From positions 1 through 64,000 of the forward strand of contig CAMYYB010000005.1 in NCBI GenBank assembly GCA_947303335.1: a DNA stretch of 64,000 nt, given 5' to 3'. Shown piece after piece: positions 34,201 through 40,386 of this stretch. This stretch comes from an uncultured Bacteroidales bacterium (lineage in GTDB: Bacteria > Bacteroidota > Bacteroidia > Bacteroidales > F082). Made by a program: the position numbers and the translations under genes. Position 1 is the stretch's first letter. Every line of letters starts with the position of its first letter. The notes below the pieces were generated by a model. That model was given only the letters and a program-made list of their open reading frames with translations, was not told where the DNA came from and did not search any database.

Positions 34201-35025
34201 ATCAGTCACTTCACTCATGAAAACTTGCCAAGTGCTAGTCCATGCCTCAGTAGCAGGAGTAGAGGCATAGAACGTCATGGCATCAATGGTACCACCGTTC
34301 ATGTCGCTCAACTCAGTGGCGGGATACACAAATTCAGCCTTCAGGTAAGCGTCGGCATAGAAACCGTATGCTGGAATGAAGTTGTTGGTGGCAGTGCCAT
34401 CATGTACAAGCAGGGTGGCAGGCTCACCACCAGACGTCATTTCGATTTGGATGTTGGCACGGTAGTTCTGGATGTACATAGTTCCACTGTACGAACCCAT
34501 GTTGTATGGGTCGGGATTGGCCGAGTCGCTGTGACCCGAAATCATACCACCTGTGACAGTGGTGTAGTAGAAGTAACGCGTGCTGTAGCCCGAGGTGTAC
34601 TCGTGCATACCGATCATCAGGTTGCTCGTCCCATCGAATTGGAAGGGAGTGTCAAGCGTGATGGTCGTCCAGCCGGGGTTGAAAGTCACGGTGCCGCTAA
34701 ACACCATGTCGGAGGCCGTTACAGTCTCCCAATCCGTGCTGCCCGAGAAGTTGCTTCTCGACACGTTCTTCATGAACACGTCAATCGCATTGGTTTGCGC
34801 GGCGTCGCTTTCACGCATGTTGAAACTGATGGCAGTAATCGTGCCCGCAGTCCCAATTTCGTCGGCAGTGTAGACCTGCTCAACGAACGAGTAGCCCCAA
34901 AGGCTGTTGAACGGGCAGTAATAAGTCGTACCCGTACCATCACCGATGGTAACTACTTCTGCCTTTGCCACGCTCATGAAGGCGAGCAAAAGTGCCATTA
35001 ACGAGAATATCAATTTTCTATTCAT
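28204..35025 (-). CDS. Giant T9SS adhesin with two cleaved-adhesin domains
   Basis: This 2273-aa secreted protein has a signal peptide (LIFSLMALLLAFMSVAKA). Two homologous beta-sandwich units follow at about 23-195 and 203-365, then a PPC-like segment near 530-615, fibronectin III and carboxypeptidase-regulatory-like units, and two cleaved-adhesin (choice-of-anchor J) domains at about 946-1120 and 1207-1380 (FEDSQIPSGWTTIDGGSP; FDDGMQGWTTIDGGSPAGYG). These resemble the adhesin domains of Porphyromonas gingipains and HagA. The C-terminal third has an InlB-like repeat (about 1822-1890), the GWNWW module (about 1900-2065), a GDECRG module (about 2090-2190) and a type A sorting domain (VYPNPSKGVFNIEG, about 2200-2273). 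No protease active site is visible. It is probably a surface binding protein and may be co-transcribed with the 85-aa gene 62 bases upstream. Confidence 0.87.
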   Translation of the reverse strand: MNRKLIFSLMALLLAFMSVAKAEVVTIGDGTGTTYYCPFNSLWGYSFVEQVYTADEIGTAGTITAISFNMRESDAAQTNAIDVFMKNVSRSNFSGSTDWETVTASDMVFSGTVTFNPGWTTITLDTPFQFDGTSNLMIGMHEYTSGYSTRYFYYTTVTGGMISGHSDSANPDPYNMGSYSGTMYIQNYRANIQIEMTSGGEPATLLVHDGTATNNFIPAYGFYADAYLKAEFVYPATELSDMNGGTIDAMTFYASTPATEAWTSTWQVFMSEVTDASISSFYGPGTVVYEGALDGTGAEMTINFITPYQYNGGNLLVGIYNITTGNYKSVTWAGEAVDGASISGYNYSGLSSITATQRNFLPKTNFSYISSGGVFHPLVVMQNGEEINSINVGSRPNGYWMEPFTFQMRNKSSNTMVSLIDFTPQGYFSIVTPETPFNIARNEVVDIQLATGESTDTEWQMMVLYGEEPDIATWTIMAEPYDPACPDVWELAYDLGAVSSGFSYQGIPSQIMPTELHNDYTLPFPEIEEGVDAVYKFEVNTDIIINAFVDETAENSKVALYTEDFNGEGGPMATNNYTGLTANSNYYNNIIENLGLTPGTYYLVASSTDADFGVNISFEDMPCPLVDEFEFYPYPEDNATEIESFSVTLHWTNPEYATAWRLVFGTSYYPDPEHEQTIITEWNNTMTDSFTLSYLRNNTNYFWHVEFSNENCPEGVSSPVWGFTTHLNAPQNLFPVDYTVFNDETITLNWNAVVDRAYHYYNVYRDGELIGSTEMDNIGATTYTDGPLAYNMNSYTYYVTAVYDEGESAPSNAVAVYVSGYGDVNGYVYEQDSVTSIANATVTLVGTDEFGVNRTYNFTTNSQGYYSGHICAGVYNGSASCSGYQTINEPVQSNPITITYNETMSPIDYIMDEYFYPVPRVIAEYYPDAENPNSPYVKVSLGDINNIVYDFEDSQIPSGWTTIDGGSPQGYGWQLARIKMGNGFGHNASNDCILSQSYENTYGIVYPDNYLVSPIVNITDGCLFSFYACAQDSYYGAEHFGVFVSDDGTSNWTMVNEWTIQSKGERHDGIRGQRVQTEWMLYSVDLSAYAGQKYIAIRHFNCSDQFYLMIDDIVISNPNKNTPNRALSHYRYYRTDAYNNGPYTTENTVLLADSITDTEFIDVTWEDAEPGVYKWGVGVVYAGNRSEMTEAPIHWSEPVSINNTRGDQTYNFDDGMQGWTTIDGGSPAGYGWKMGSEKLGGTGYGHNGSTDLVISQSYDNNYGVIFPDNYLVSPQVQLGGSITFWACAQDASYGAEHFGVAVSTTSNTDASAFTMLQEWTIGAKSNGAKKTIRNSRNQTTWMQYTVDLSAYDGMGYVAIRHFNCSDMFYLDVDDITIFEPGNTIQEPRESKPVWSNYLEKNMYLNEDEVNITVSLNSGDSPEGVVINFTNLNPREQALFPIDNVTLDASGYYAWDNFRRGDYQVQIFTPGYETITEEVSIWDATSLNYVLNEKIYSTYNLYVSSTGWATWDHYRHFEGYQVVLSDTEDNMIYQGVTYNDYIQLPVEELVDGETYHLKVTSVYSSGIGEWSETDWMYQSCSNFEGVNNLLGATVDNGYLITWEYDNGESTRNGNSISTNAQQLCLEYGLIGYPASVNAGTGEEGPDYGCLYSRPNPSWYYLRIDNPGNIDINMYSDPSVDIDFCCWGPFDDPHTPCPYGLTEDKIADCSYTSNWDETCHIPETAQAGEYYILMLTNYSNQECNFYFQKTDGTGDTHCMEIVGYMLYRDGELLGMTTENSYFDEGGSYEHEYSVRVVYDGPNTLPNYNIYYSMSCPQTIGGAIYEVTVSADPEEYGVATGEGSYINGFPCTLTATPTSDYSFVNWTINGEVVSTDATYTFLVTEDSECVAHFTYIQETPLAAGWNWWSTYVEQEGINGLQLLENSLGGAGIRIQGKDASVDYFEYQGTGYWYGHLNAINNEQMYKIHTSETCNAMVNGAPAQSSNHPILINYGWNWMGYPVAESISVNDALSGLNAQPNDIIKGRNVSATYVSSGSYNEWYGTMNSLEPGQGYMYKSNDYNSKTLVFQTGRENGTIEPNITPADNAYIPAGENYADNMLITAVVEVNGEELRSDEYELAAFVGDECRGSVKLMYIEPFDRYVAFLLVFGDKEENLHFVLTDGSETGASREQITYTIDGLAGTLTEPVTLHFSTLGIDADQLFVNVYPNPSKGVFNIEGTGIQKVEVVNTYGQTILSTEVENDFLQINLGSQAAGTYLLRVVTANGTTTRRLVTTR

Positions 35026-35087
35026 AATGTATTGTATTTAATGATTGTTCGATGAAAACCTTATTGTTCAAAGTGGGTCAGTCGGGA

Positions 35088-35345
35088 TTAGTCCTCCTTG
35101 CGTTTCTTGCTTACAAGATAGGCTGCACCAAGTGCGGTCAGTACAGTGATGCTGCTGCCTAAGGGGGCTGGCTGGTTGGTGTCGTGCCCGTGACCAGGCA
35201 GTTTGGGTGCAAACAAAGTGCTGCCGGTTTCGGTACGGTTATTTGACTCGCCTCGACCGAATATGCCGCCTCCATTGTTGGGGTTGGCAAAGGTGGTCAG
35301 GCCAAGGCCAAGGATAATGGTCAGAGTTAAGGCTATTTTTTTCAT
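35088..35345 (-). CDS. Small exported protein with C-terminal membrane anchor, GGG/PAPLGS family (copy 1)
   Basis: This 85-aa protein has a signal peptide (MKKIALTLTIILGLGLTTFA), then NPNNGGGIFGRGES, a short linker with LFAPKLPGHGHDTNQPAPLGS, a hydrophobic segment (SITVLTALGAAYLVS) and a basic tail KKRKED. The layout (exported N-terminus, conserved motif, hydrophobic helix, basic end) is that of a C-terminal sorting or anchoring signal. It is 60-70 percent similar by eye to the 82-aa protein at 40127-40375. Both lie directly downstream of a large T9SS gene on the same strand. I do not recognise a described family. It could be a membrane-anchored accessory to T9SS cargo, but function is unknown. 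Confidence 0.75.
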   Translation of the reverse strand: MKKIALTLTIILGLGLTTFANPNNGGGIFGRGESNNRTETGSTLFAPKLPGHGHDTNQPAPLGSSITVLTALGAAYLVSKKRKED

Positions 35346-35400
35346 ATTGCGTAGTATTTTGTTTGTTGTTTAGTCATTTTTGTTTGGCTCTTAGCTTTTG

Positions 35401-35452
35401 GCCATTAGCTATTAGCAACGGTGCCGCTGCTAATAGCTAACAGCTATGGGCT
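35401..35452. repeat. Nested inverted repeat between the 1490-aa gene and the 85-aa gene
   Basis: A 13-bp perfect inverted repeat TTAGCTATTAGCA (35405-35417) / TGCTAATAGCTAA (35428-35440) with a 10-base loop, nested in further GCTAATGGC / GCCATTAGC copies. There is no T-run, so it could be an mRNA stabiliser or attenuator between the two genes, or a simple repeat. Confidence 0.6.
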
Positions 35453-35458
35453 AATGGC

Positions 35459-38400
35459 TTATTTGACAACCATCTTTTGAACCTTGATGTCGTTGCCTTG
35501 AATGAGACGGAGTACATAGGTACCCGTGGCAACGTCGAGCTTCTTCGAATAGCTGCCGCTGAACTCTTGACTGCTGAGTACGTGACCCAGTAGGTCAACG
35601 ACTTGCAAGGTGGCCTCTCCTTCAATACCGTAGAGGGTGAGGTTGCCGTTGCCGTCGATAAAGGCGAACGAGTCAGTCTCTGTGTCAACCGAGGAGCCGG
35701 TGACAAAGACCAACTTGAAGCGCGTGGCATAGTCGGTAGTCTTGGCTTCGAAACTATAGTTCGGGTTGGTCAGCAGGTCTACATCGTTGCCGGTGAGGTT
35801 ATCAATGAGGTGCAAGTAAGTGAACTCCATGCCATCGGCATTCACGCTGAGGGTGTAGTTTCCATTCTTGGCAGCTTTGAAGTTGACGGGCTGTTCGTTG
35901 CCTTCGCAAGGCACGATGGCGAGTTCCTTTCGGTCTTGGATAGCATATACCTTGGTGCGTTGCTCGTTGAGGGAGAATTTCTCCAAGGGTTGTCTCTCAG
36001 CATTCTTCACGAGGAGCCGGTCAATCAGCTTATTGTCTTTAGATACTTCGACACGGATGGAGCTGCTCTTGGTGAGGACGGAGCCGCGAGTTGGGTTGAA
36101 AGTGAGGGAGGCATCGCCGTCGGTGGCTTTCACGAAGAAGCCTTCGGCGGGTTTCAGCGGTTCCACGTCGGAGATTTCGCTCACGATGAGGTCGTCCTTG
36201 GCTTCGTTCATGCGGAAGCATCCCTCAGCCACATTGACAGTGCTGTAGGAGGTGACATTGTGTGCAAACGGGTTGCCCACCAGATTGAAGCCTTTCATCT
36301 CGTCCATCGTGGCTTCGTAGCTCAGTGGCACAGCGATGGTGGCCGAACCGTCCTGCAGTGAGCCAATGAAGGAAATCGTCATGGACGCATCACGACTGCC
36401 TTGGGCTTTGAAGATGATGTTTGGACGGATTGTGCTTGTGTACATAACGTTTGTAACGGTGGGATCGTATGGACCACTGTCTTGGTAACGGTAACTCATG
36501 CAATTGAAAGGCATGGATGAAGTGGCCAGCCATTGAACCGTGCTGTTCCATGCGCCATTGTTGCGTTGGCAGAGAATCAACACATTGCTGTAACCGTCCC
36601 AACTGAAGGTGCCCTCATTAAAGACGAACTCATTCCAGCCGATGGCGGGAGTTATGTTCCCAGTGTAAACTTTAGTCATGTTTGTGACAATGTGGGATGT
36701 GGTCGTCAGAGCTTGGTCAGCCACGTTGGCCATCCAAATAGTGATACCTTGCTGGTTATAGCCAGGAGCATTATTGGCATACCAGCTAAGGCTGGTCATG
36801 GGTGAGGTGGTTACACCAGCATTGGCAAGCTCTTCAGCAAGGAAGAGATTCTCGCCGATGCTATAGTTATATAATGTGTAGAAGGGGAAATATCCAGTGG
36901 AATTATATCCTTCACCTATCTGCGCCTCAAAAGGCTCTACAGTAGGGGAATTGGCATAGAGGTATCCCTTGGCGTTTTCAAGTTCATTAAAGTTGTTCTC
37001 GGGGTCTTCCTGATTGATCCAATAAATGGACGGCTCATCGTAGTAGTACAGGTCGTAGTCGTTGCTGGTCAGGCTTCCCACTGAAGTAACGTCCACATTG
37101 CCCTCCATTGGGGAAGCAATCAGATGCCAGCCGTCTCTTTCGTTCGCTGTGTAGGGCGTGATGCTTTTGGCCAAAGTGGCATTCACCCCAGCGTTGGCGT
37201 GATAGAGTAGACCGCCATCTAAGATATTGATCTGAGTACCCTCTGCGGTAGTGAGAGTGCCTGTCACCGTCAATGCTGCATCGGGATAAATGGTCAAGCT
37301 GTTGTCGTTGTAGATTCCAGCAGAGGCCACGGTAGCTTCGCCATACAATGTGGCAGGACCGAAGATACCTACTGTTGAGGTGGCTGTGGGCAACTCCATC
37401 GGATTCCAATTGTTTACGTCGTTCCAATCACCGGCACCAATAAAGATATGGTGGTCTTCGAGTGGCGTGAAGTTGGCCACCAAGGTGATGTCTTCTGAGA
37501 GAGCGAAGGAGAAGTCGGCATTGCTTGAGATGATGGTTCCATCAGGGGTCGTCCAGCCGTTGAAGAGGCTGCCTACGAAGGGCTCTGCATGGATGATGTT
37601 CTCGTTGTTCTCGCATGAGCCGTATTGCACCACTGAAGCACTGCCTAAGTATTCGTTACCCGAGCTGACCATCAGCACATGGGGATTCTCGGAGTAGTTG
37701 GTGAATTCCGACCAATAGTTGGCATTCTGATAGTTGTCTAATGAACCACAAGGAACGTGGACGGGGAGGGTATGGTCAATCTCAGCGAAAGTATTGCTAT
37801 AGATAGTTGGACTTTGGGTGGGTTTGCACCATATTTCAGTCAAGCCCGTGCAGCCATAGAAAGCGTTGTCGCCAATCCAGGTCACCGAGGAAGGAATAAT
37901 CAATTCGCCAACAATACCCGCGTCGTTGGGGGCATCATGTATGAAGGCGTTGTATCCGATGTAGGTAACGGCATCGCCCAAGAAGGTCACACGGCAATGT
38001 TGCGAGTTTTCAGCTCCAAAGGCGTAAGCAGGGATTTGTGTCACATTCTCGCCGATGACGATTTCATCGAGGTTGGAGTTCAGCCAGAACACATAATATA
38101 TATAGGAGTAGGTTTCATCAATACCCATGCTTTCGCAATGGGTGGCATTGAAGTAGATTTTCGAGAAACGGCAGTTGACGAAGCTGCGCATACCTATCCA
38201 GGTGACGTTCTCGGGGATGGTGAGCGTGCCGTTCAAACCTGTGCAGTCATTGAAGGACGAGTTCCTGATGGTGGTCAGGGAGGCGGGGAACACAAGGTCG
38301 CCGGTCAATCCGCTGCAATAGCCGAAGGCGTTACTGCCAATCTCGGTTAGCGTCGGCGGGAAAGTAATCGTACCTGTGAGGTTGGTATTTTGGTAGAAGG

Positions 38401-39931
38401 CATTGTCTGCAATCTTCGTCACTGTGTAGTCGCGGCCTGCGCAATCGACGTAGACCGTCGAAGGAATCACCAGGTTTTGTGCCGAGGTAACGCCATTGGC
38501 AAAGCCTGTCACTGCCAAATAATGATTGCGTGTGTCGATGATTTCAAACCTCAGTCCGTCTTGTTCAACCCAACTGATTCCGTTAAACCACATTGTGGTG
38601 AAGTTCTCCCAGTAGGGAGCATCTTGGTAGGCATCCATGGTGCCGCAAGGCACATATAAAGTCCCTTCATAGCTATATGCGAAAGCTTCTTCATCGGCAA
38701 TAACCGGAGGGACAAGAGTGTAAGAACCTATCGTCATAAGATTGTAGCAATTGTTAAACGCATTGCTGCCAATAGCAGTCAGCATGTAGGGCAGGACTAT
38801 GGTTTGGAGGGATTCACAATTGTAGAATGCATAATCTTCTATGGAAGACAATCCAAAAAAGTACACAAATTCACCAAAAGTGACGATGTTTGTATTTCCT
38901 TGGAAAGCGTTGTCCAAGTTGGTCACCAACGCGGCTTCTACATAGCTCAGTTCACCGTCGCCGTTGAGGTCCCAGTTGGTCATGCAAACTTCTTTCACAT
39001 AGGAGTCCTGAAAGGTGATATTTCCTTGAAGAGTAAAACAGGCCTTTAAGTCAACATTGTCGGATACGACAAAGCTATAGGTGGGGTCAGTAGAGACGAT
39101 AACGCCATTCTCGGCCCAGTAGGCGAAAGCAGCGTTACCATTAGAGGTTGCAGTCATGGTGCATAGCGTGTGCATGTAGTAAACCCCCATGCCTTCAACA
39201 TTGCCTTCAATTTCGGTAATGACCGATGCGGTGATTGTGAATTGGGGATAGGGATTCTCGCCCGTGAAATCCAGTTCATAGGGTAAGATAGGGGTGCCAT
39301 AACCGTCGTCGGTGAAGAGTACACTGGCGGGGGCGGTCAGGTCGAGTTCCTGCTGCAGGCTGTGGTCGTAGAGCTTAAAGGTTAGCTCGTCATCGACTTC
39401 GCCGTACACGTTGACGTTGGCCAAGTAGCGGTGGGTAAGGAAGAACTCCTCAGGACGGCAGGTGCCGCGGCATTCGTCGCCGCTGAAGACGGCCAGCTCC
39501 AAATGGTCGGTATAAAGTTCGATGCCATTGATGAGGATGACACCGATGATGGTCGTGGAGTTGGAGTACATGCTTCCGGGAACGGGGTTCCAATGGTTCT
39601 CGGTTGTTTCGAAGTTGGCCACTAAGGCTCTGTCGCCTGTCACGTTGAAGCTATAGGAGGCGGCAGTGCTGACGAGTTGTCCGTTCTCGGTCCAATTGGT
39701 GAAGACGTAGCCCGCGTTGGCGTTGGCGGTCAAGGTGCAGGTGGTATTCTCATCGTAAGTGCCTGCGCCTGTAACGGTACCGCCTTCAGCGGGGTTGGCC
39801 GTTGCGGTAACGGTGAATTGTTGGATGGTCGAAGTGACGAAATTCACTTCTGGGTCGCAAGGTTCCCAGTGGTTGGCCAGCATCATGCCGTTGAGCATGC
39901 ATGCAACTAATAGTAGTAGTACCTTTTTCAT
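35459..39931 (-). CDS. T9SS cargo protein with InlB-like repeats and BspA-type leucine-rich repeats
   Basis: This 1490-aa secreted protein has a signal peptide (LLLLVACMLNGMMLA), an InlB-like B repeat (about 36-110), a GDECRG module (about 110-225) and a second degenerate B repeat (about 228-298). BspA-type leucine-rich repeats cover about 330-740 (units such as IEDYAFYNCESLQTIVLP and ITEIGSNAFGYCSGL-like). A third B-repeat-like unit (about 750-830), a segment starting WNDVNNWNP and a region with GWHLIASPM follow. The final ~80 residues form a sorting domain of a variant kind: LQVVDLLGHVL, ATGTYVLRLIQGNDIKVQKMVVK, with no YPNP start. BspA-type repeats commonly bind host or partner proteins. 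The gene has its own promoter. Confidence 0.87.
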   Translation of the reverse strand: MKKVLLLLVACMLNGMMLANHWEPCDPEVNFVTSTIQQFTVTATANPAEGGTVTGAGTYDENTTCTLTANANAGYVFTNWTENGQLVSTAASYSFNVTGDRALVANFETTENHWNPVPGSMYSNSTTIIGVILINGIELYTDHLELAVFSGDECRGTCRPEEFFLTHRYLANVNVYGEVDDELTFKLYDHSLQQELDLTAPASVLFTDDGYGTPILPYELDFTGENPYPQFTITASVITEIEGNVEGMGVYYMHTLCTMTATSNGNAAFAYWAENGVIVSTDPTYSFVVSDNVDLKACFTLQGNITFQDSYVKEVCMTNWDLNGDGELSYVEAALVTNLDNAFQGNTNIVTFGEFVYFFGLSSIEDYAFYNCESLQTIVLPYMLTAIGSNAFNNCYNLMTIGSYTLVPPVIADEEAFAYSYEGTLYVPCGTMDAYQDAPYWENFTTMWFNGISWVEQDGLRFEIIDTRNHYLAVTGFANGVTSAQNLVIPSTVYVDCAGRDYTVTKIADNAFYQNTNLTGTITFPPTLTEIGSNAFGYCSGLTGDLVFPASLTTIRNSSFNDCTGLNGTLTIPENVTWIGMRSFVNCRFSKIYFNATHCESMGIDETYSYIYYVFWLNSNLDEIVIGENVTQIPAYAFGAENSQHCRVTFLGDAVTYIGYNAFIHDAPNDAGIVGELIIPSSVTWIGDNAFYGCTGLTEIWCKPTQSPTIYSNTFAEIDHTLPVHVPCGSLDNYQNANYWSEFTNYSENPHVLMVSSGNEYLGSASVVQYGSCENNENIIHAEPFVGSLFNGWTTPDGTIISSNADFSFALSEDITLVANFTPLEDHHIFIGAGDWNDVNNWNPMELPTATSTVGIFGPATLYGEATVASAGIYNDNSLTIYPDAALTVTGTLTTAEGTQINILDGGLLYHANAGVNATLAKSITPYTANERDGWHLIASPMEGNVDVTSVGSLTSNDYDLYYYDEPSIYWINQEDPENNFNELENAKGYLYANSPTVEPFEAQIGEGYNSTGYFPFYTLYNYSIGENLFLAEELANAGVTTSPMTSLSWYANNAPGYNQQGITIWMANVADQALTTTSHIVTNMTKVYTGNITPAIGWNEFVFNEGTFSWDGYSNVLILCQRNNGAWNSTVQWLATSSMPFNCMSYRYQDSGPYDPTVTNVMYTSTIRPNIIFKAQGSRDASMTISFIGSLQDGSATIAVPLSYEATMDEMKGFNLVGNPFAHNVTSYSTVNVAEGCFRMNEAKDDLIVSEISDVEPLKPAEGFFVKATDGDASLTFNPTRGSVLTKSSSIRVEVSKDNKLIDRLLVKNAERQPLEKFSLNEQRTKVYAIQDRKELAIVPCEGNEQPVNFKAAKNGNYTLSVNADGMEFTYLHLIDNLTGNDVDLLTNPNYSFEAKTTDYATRFKLVFVTGSSVDTETDSFAFIDGNGNLTLYGIEGEATLQVVDLLGHVLSSQEFSGSYSKKLDVATGTYVLRLIQGNDIKVQKMVVK

Positions 39932-39982
39932 TGCTGTAATTTTTAGTTAGTATTTAGTGATTTGTTATCCGAAAAAGATGCT

Positions 39983-40012
39983 ACAAAGTTATTAAACTTT
40001 TTAATTTGCAAA
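39983..40012 (-). promoter_or_regulatory. Promoter of the 1490-aa T9SS gene
   Basis: On the minus strand TTTG (40012-40009) and TAACTTTGT (39991-39983) lie 17 bases apart, 52 bases before the start at 39931. Spacing is slightly short but both boxes match. Confidence 0.5.
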
Positions 40013-40060
40013 ATCTTTTTTGCCTTTTTTTTAGGGGTATGGCAAAAAAAACAATAATAT

Positions 40061-40094
40061 AAAAAAAGCGTTGGCGGCACAATGCCGCCAACGC
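40061..40094 (-). terminator. Intrinsic terminator after the 82-aa gene
   Basis: A 12-bp perfect GC-rich stem GCGTTGGCGGCA / TGCCGCCAACGC with a 3-base loop, followed on the minus strand by a run of seven T. It closes the 935-aa/82-aa operon, 33 bases after the stop of the small gene. Confidence 0.93.
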
Positions 40095-40126
40095 ATGTCA
40101 TAATTGTGAATAGGAAGTGTTACGAA

Positions 40127-40375
40127 TTATTCTTCCCTGTGTTTCTTACTCATGAGGTAGCCCACGCCAAAGGCGGCCAGCATGGCGATGCCGCTGCCCA
40201 AGGGGGCGGGCTGATTGGTGTTTTGCCCGTGGCTGGGCAGTTTGGGAGCAAACAATTCACGGGTACCTTGTTCGGTTGACTCGCCGCGACCAAACACGCC
40301 GCCGCCATTAGGATTGGCAAACGAAGTCATACCGAGTCCGAGGACGATAGCTGTGGTGATGATTACTTTCTTCAT
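40127..40375 (-). CDS. Small exported protein with C-terminal membrane anchor, GGG/PAPLGS family (copy 2)
   Basis: This 82-aa paralogue of the protein at 35088-35345 has a signal peptide (MKKVIITTAIVLGLGMTSFA), the same NPNGGGVFGRGES block, LFAPKLPSHGQNTNQPAPLGS, a hydrophobic segment (GIAMLAAFGVGYLMS) and the basic tail KKHREE. Conserved positions are concentrated in the N-terminal GGG-FGRGES block and in LFAPKLP...TNQPAPLGS, while the helix varies, as expected if the motifs are recognised by something. It starts 11 bases after the stop of the 935-aa T9SS gene and is followed by a strong terminator, so it is the second gene of a two-gene operon. No known family. Confidence 0.78.
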   Translation of the reverse strand: MKKVIITTAIVLGLGMTSFANPNGGGVFGRGESTEQGTRELFAPKLPSHGQNTNQPAPLGSGIAMLAAFGVGYLMSKKHREE

Positions 40376-40386
40376 CGTATATGCAT

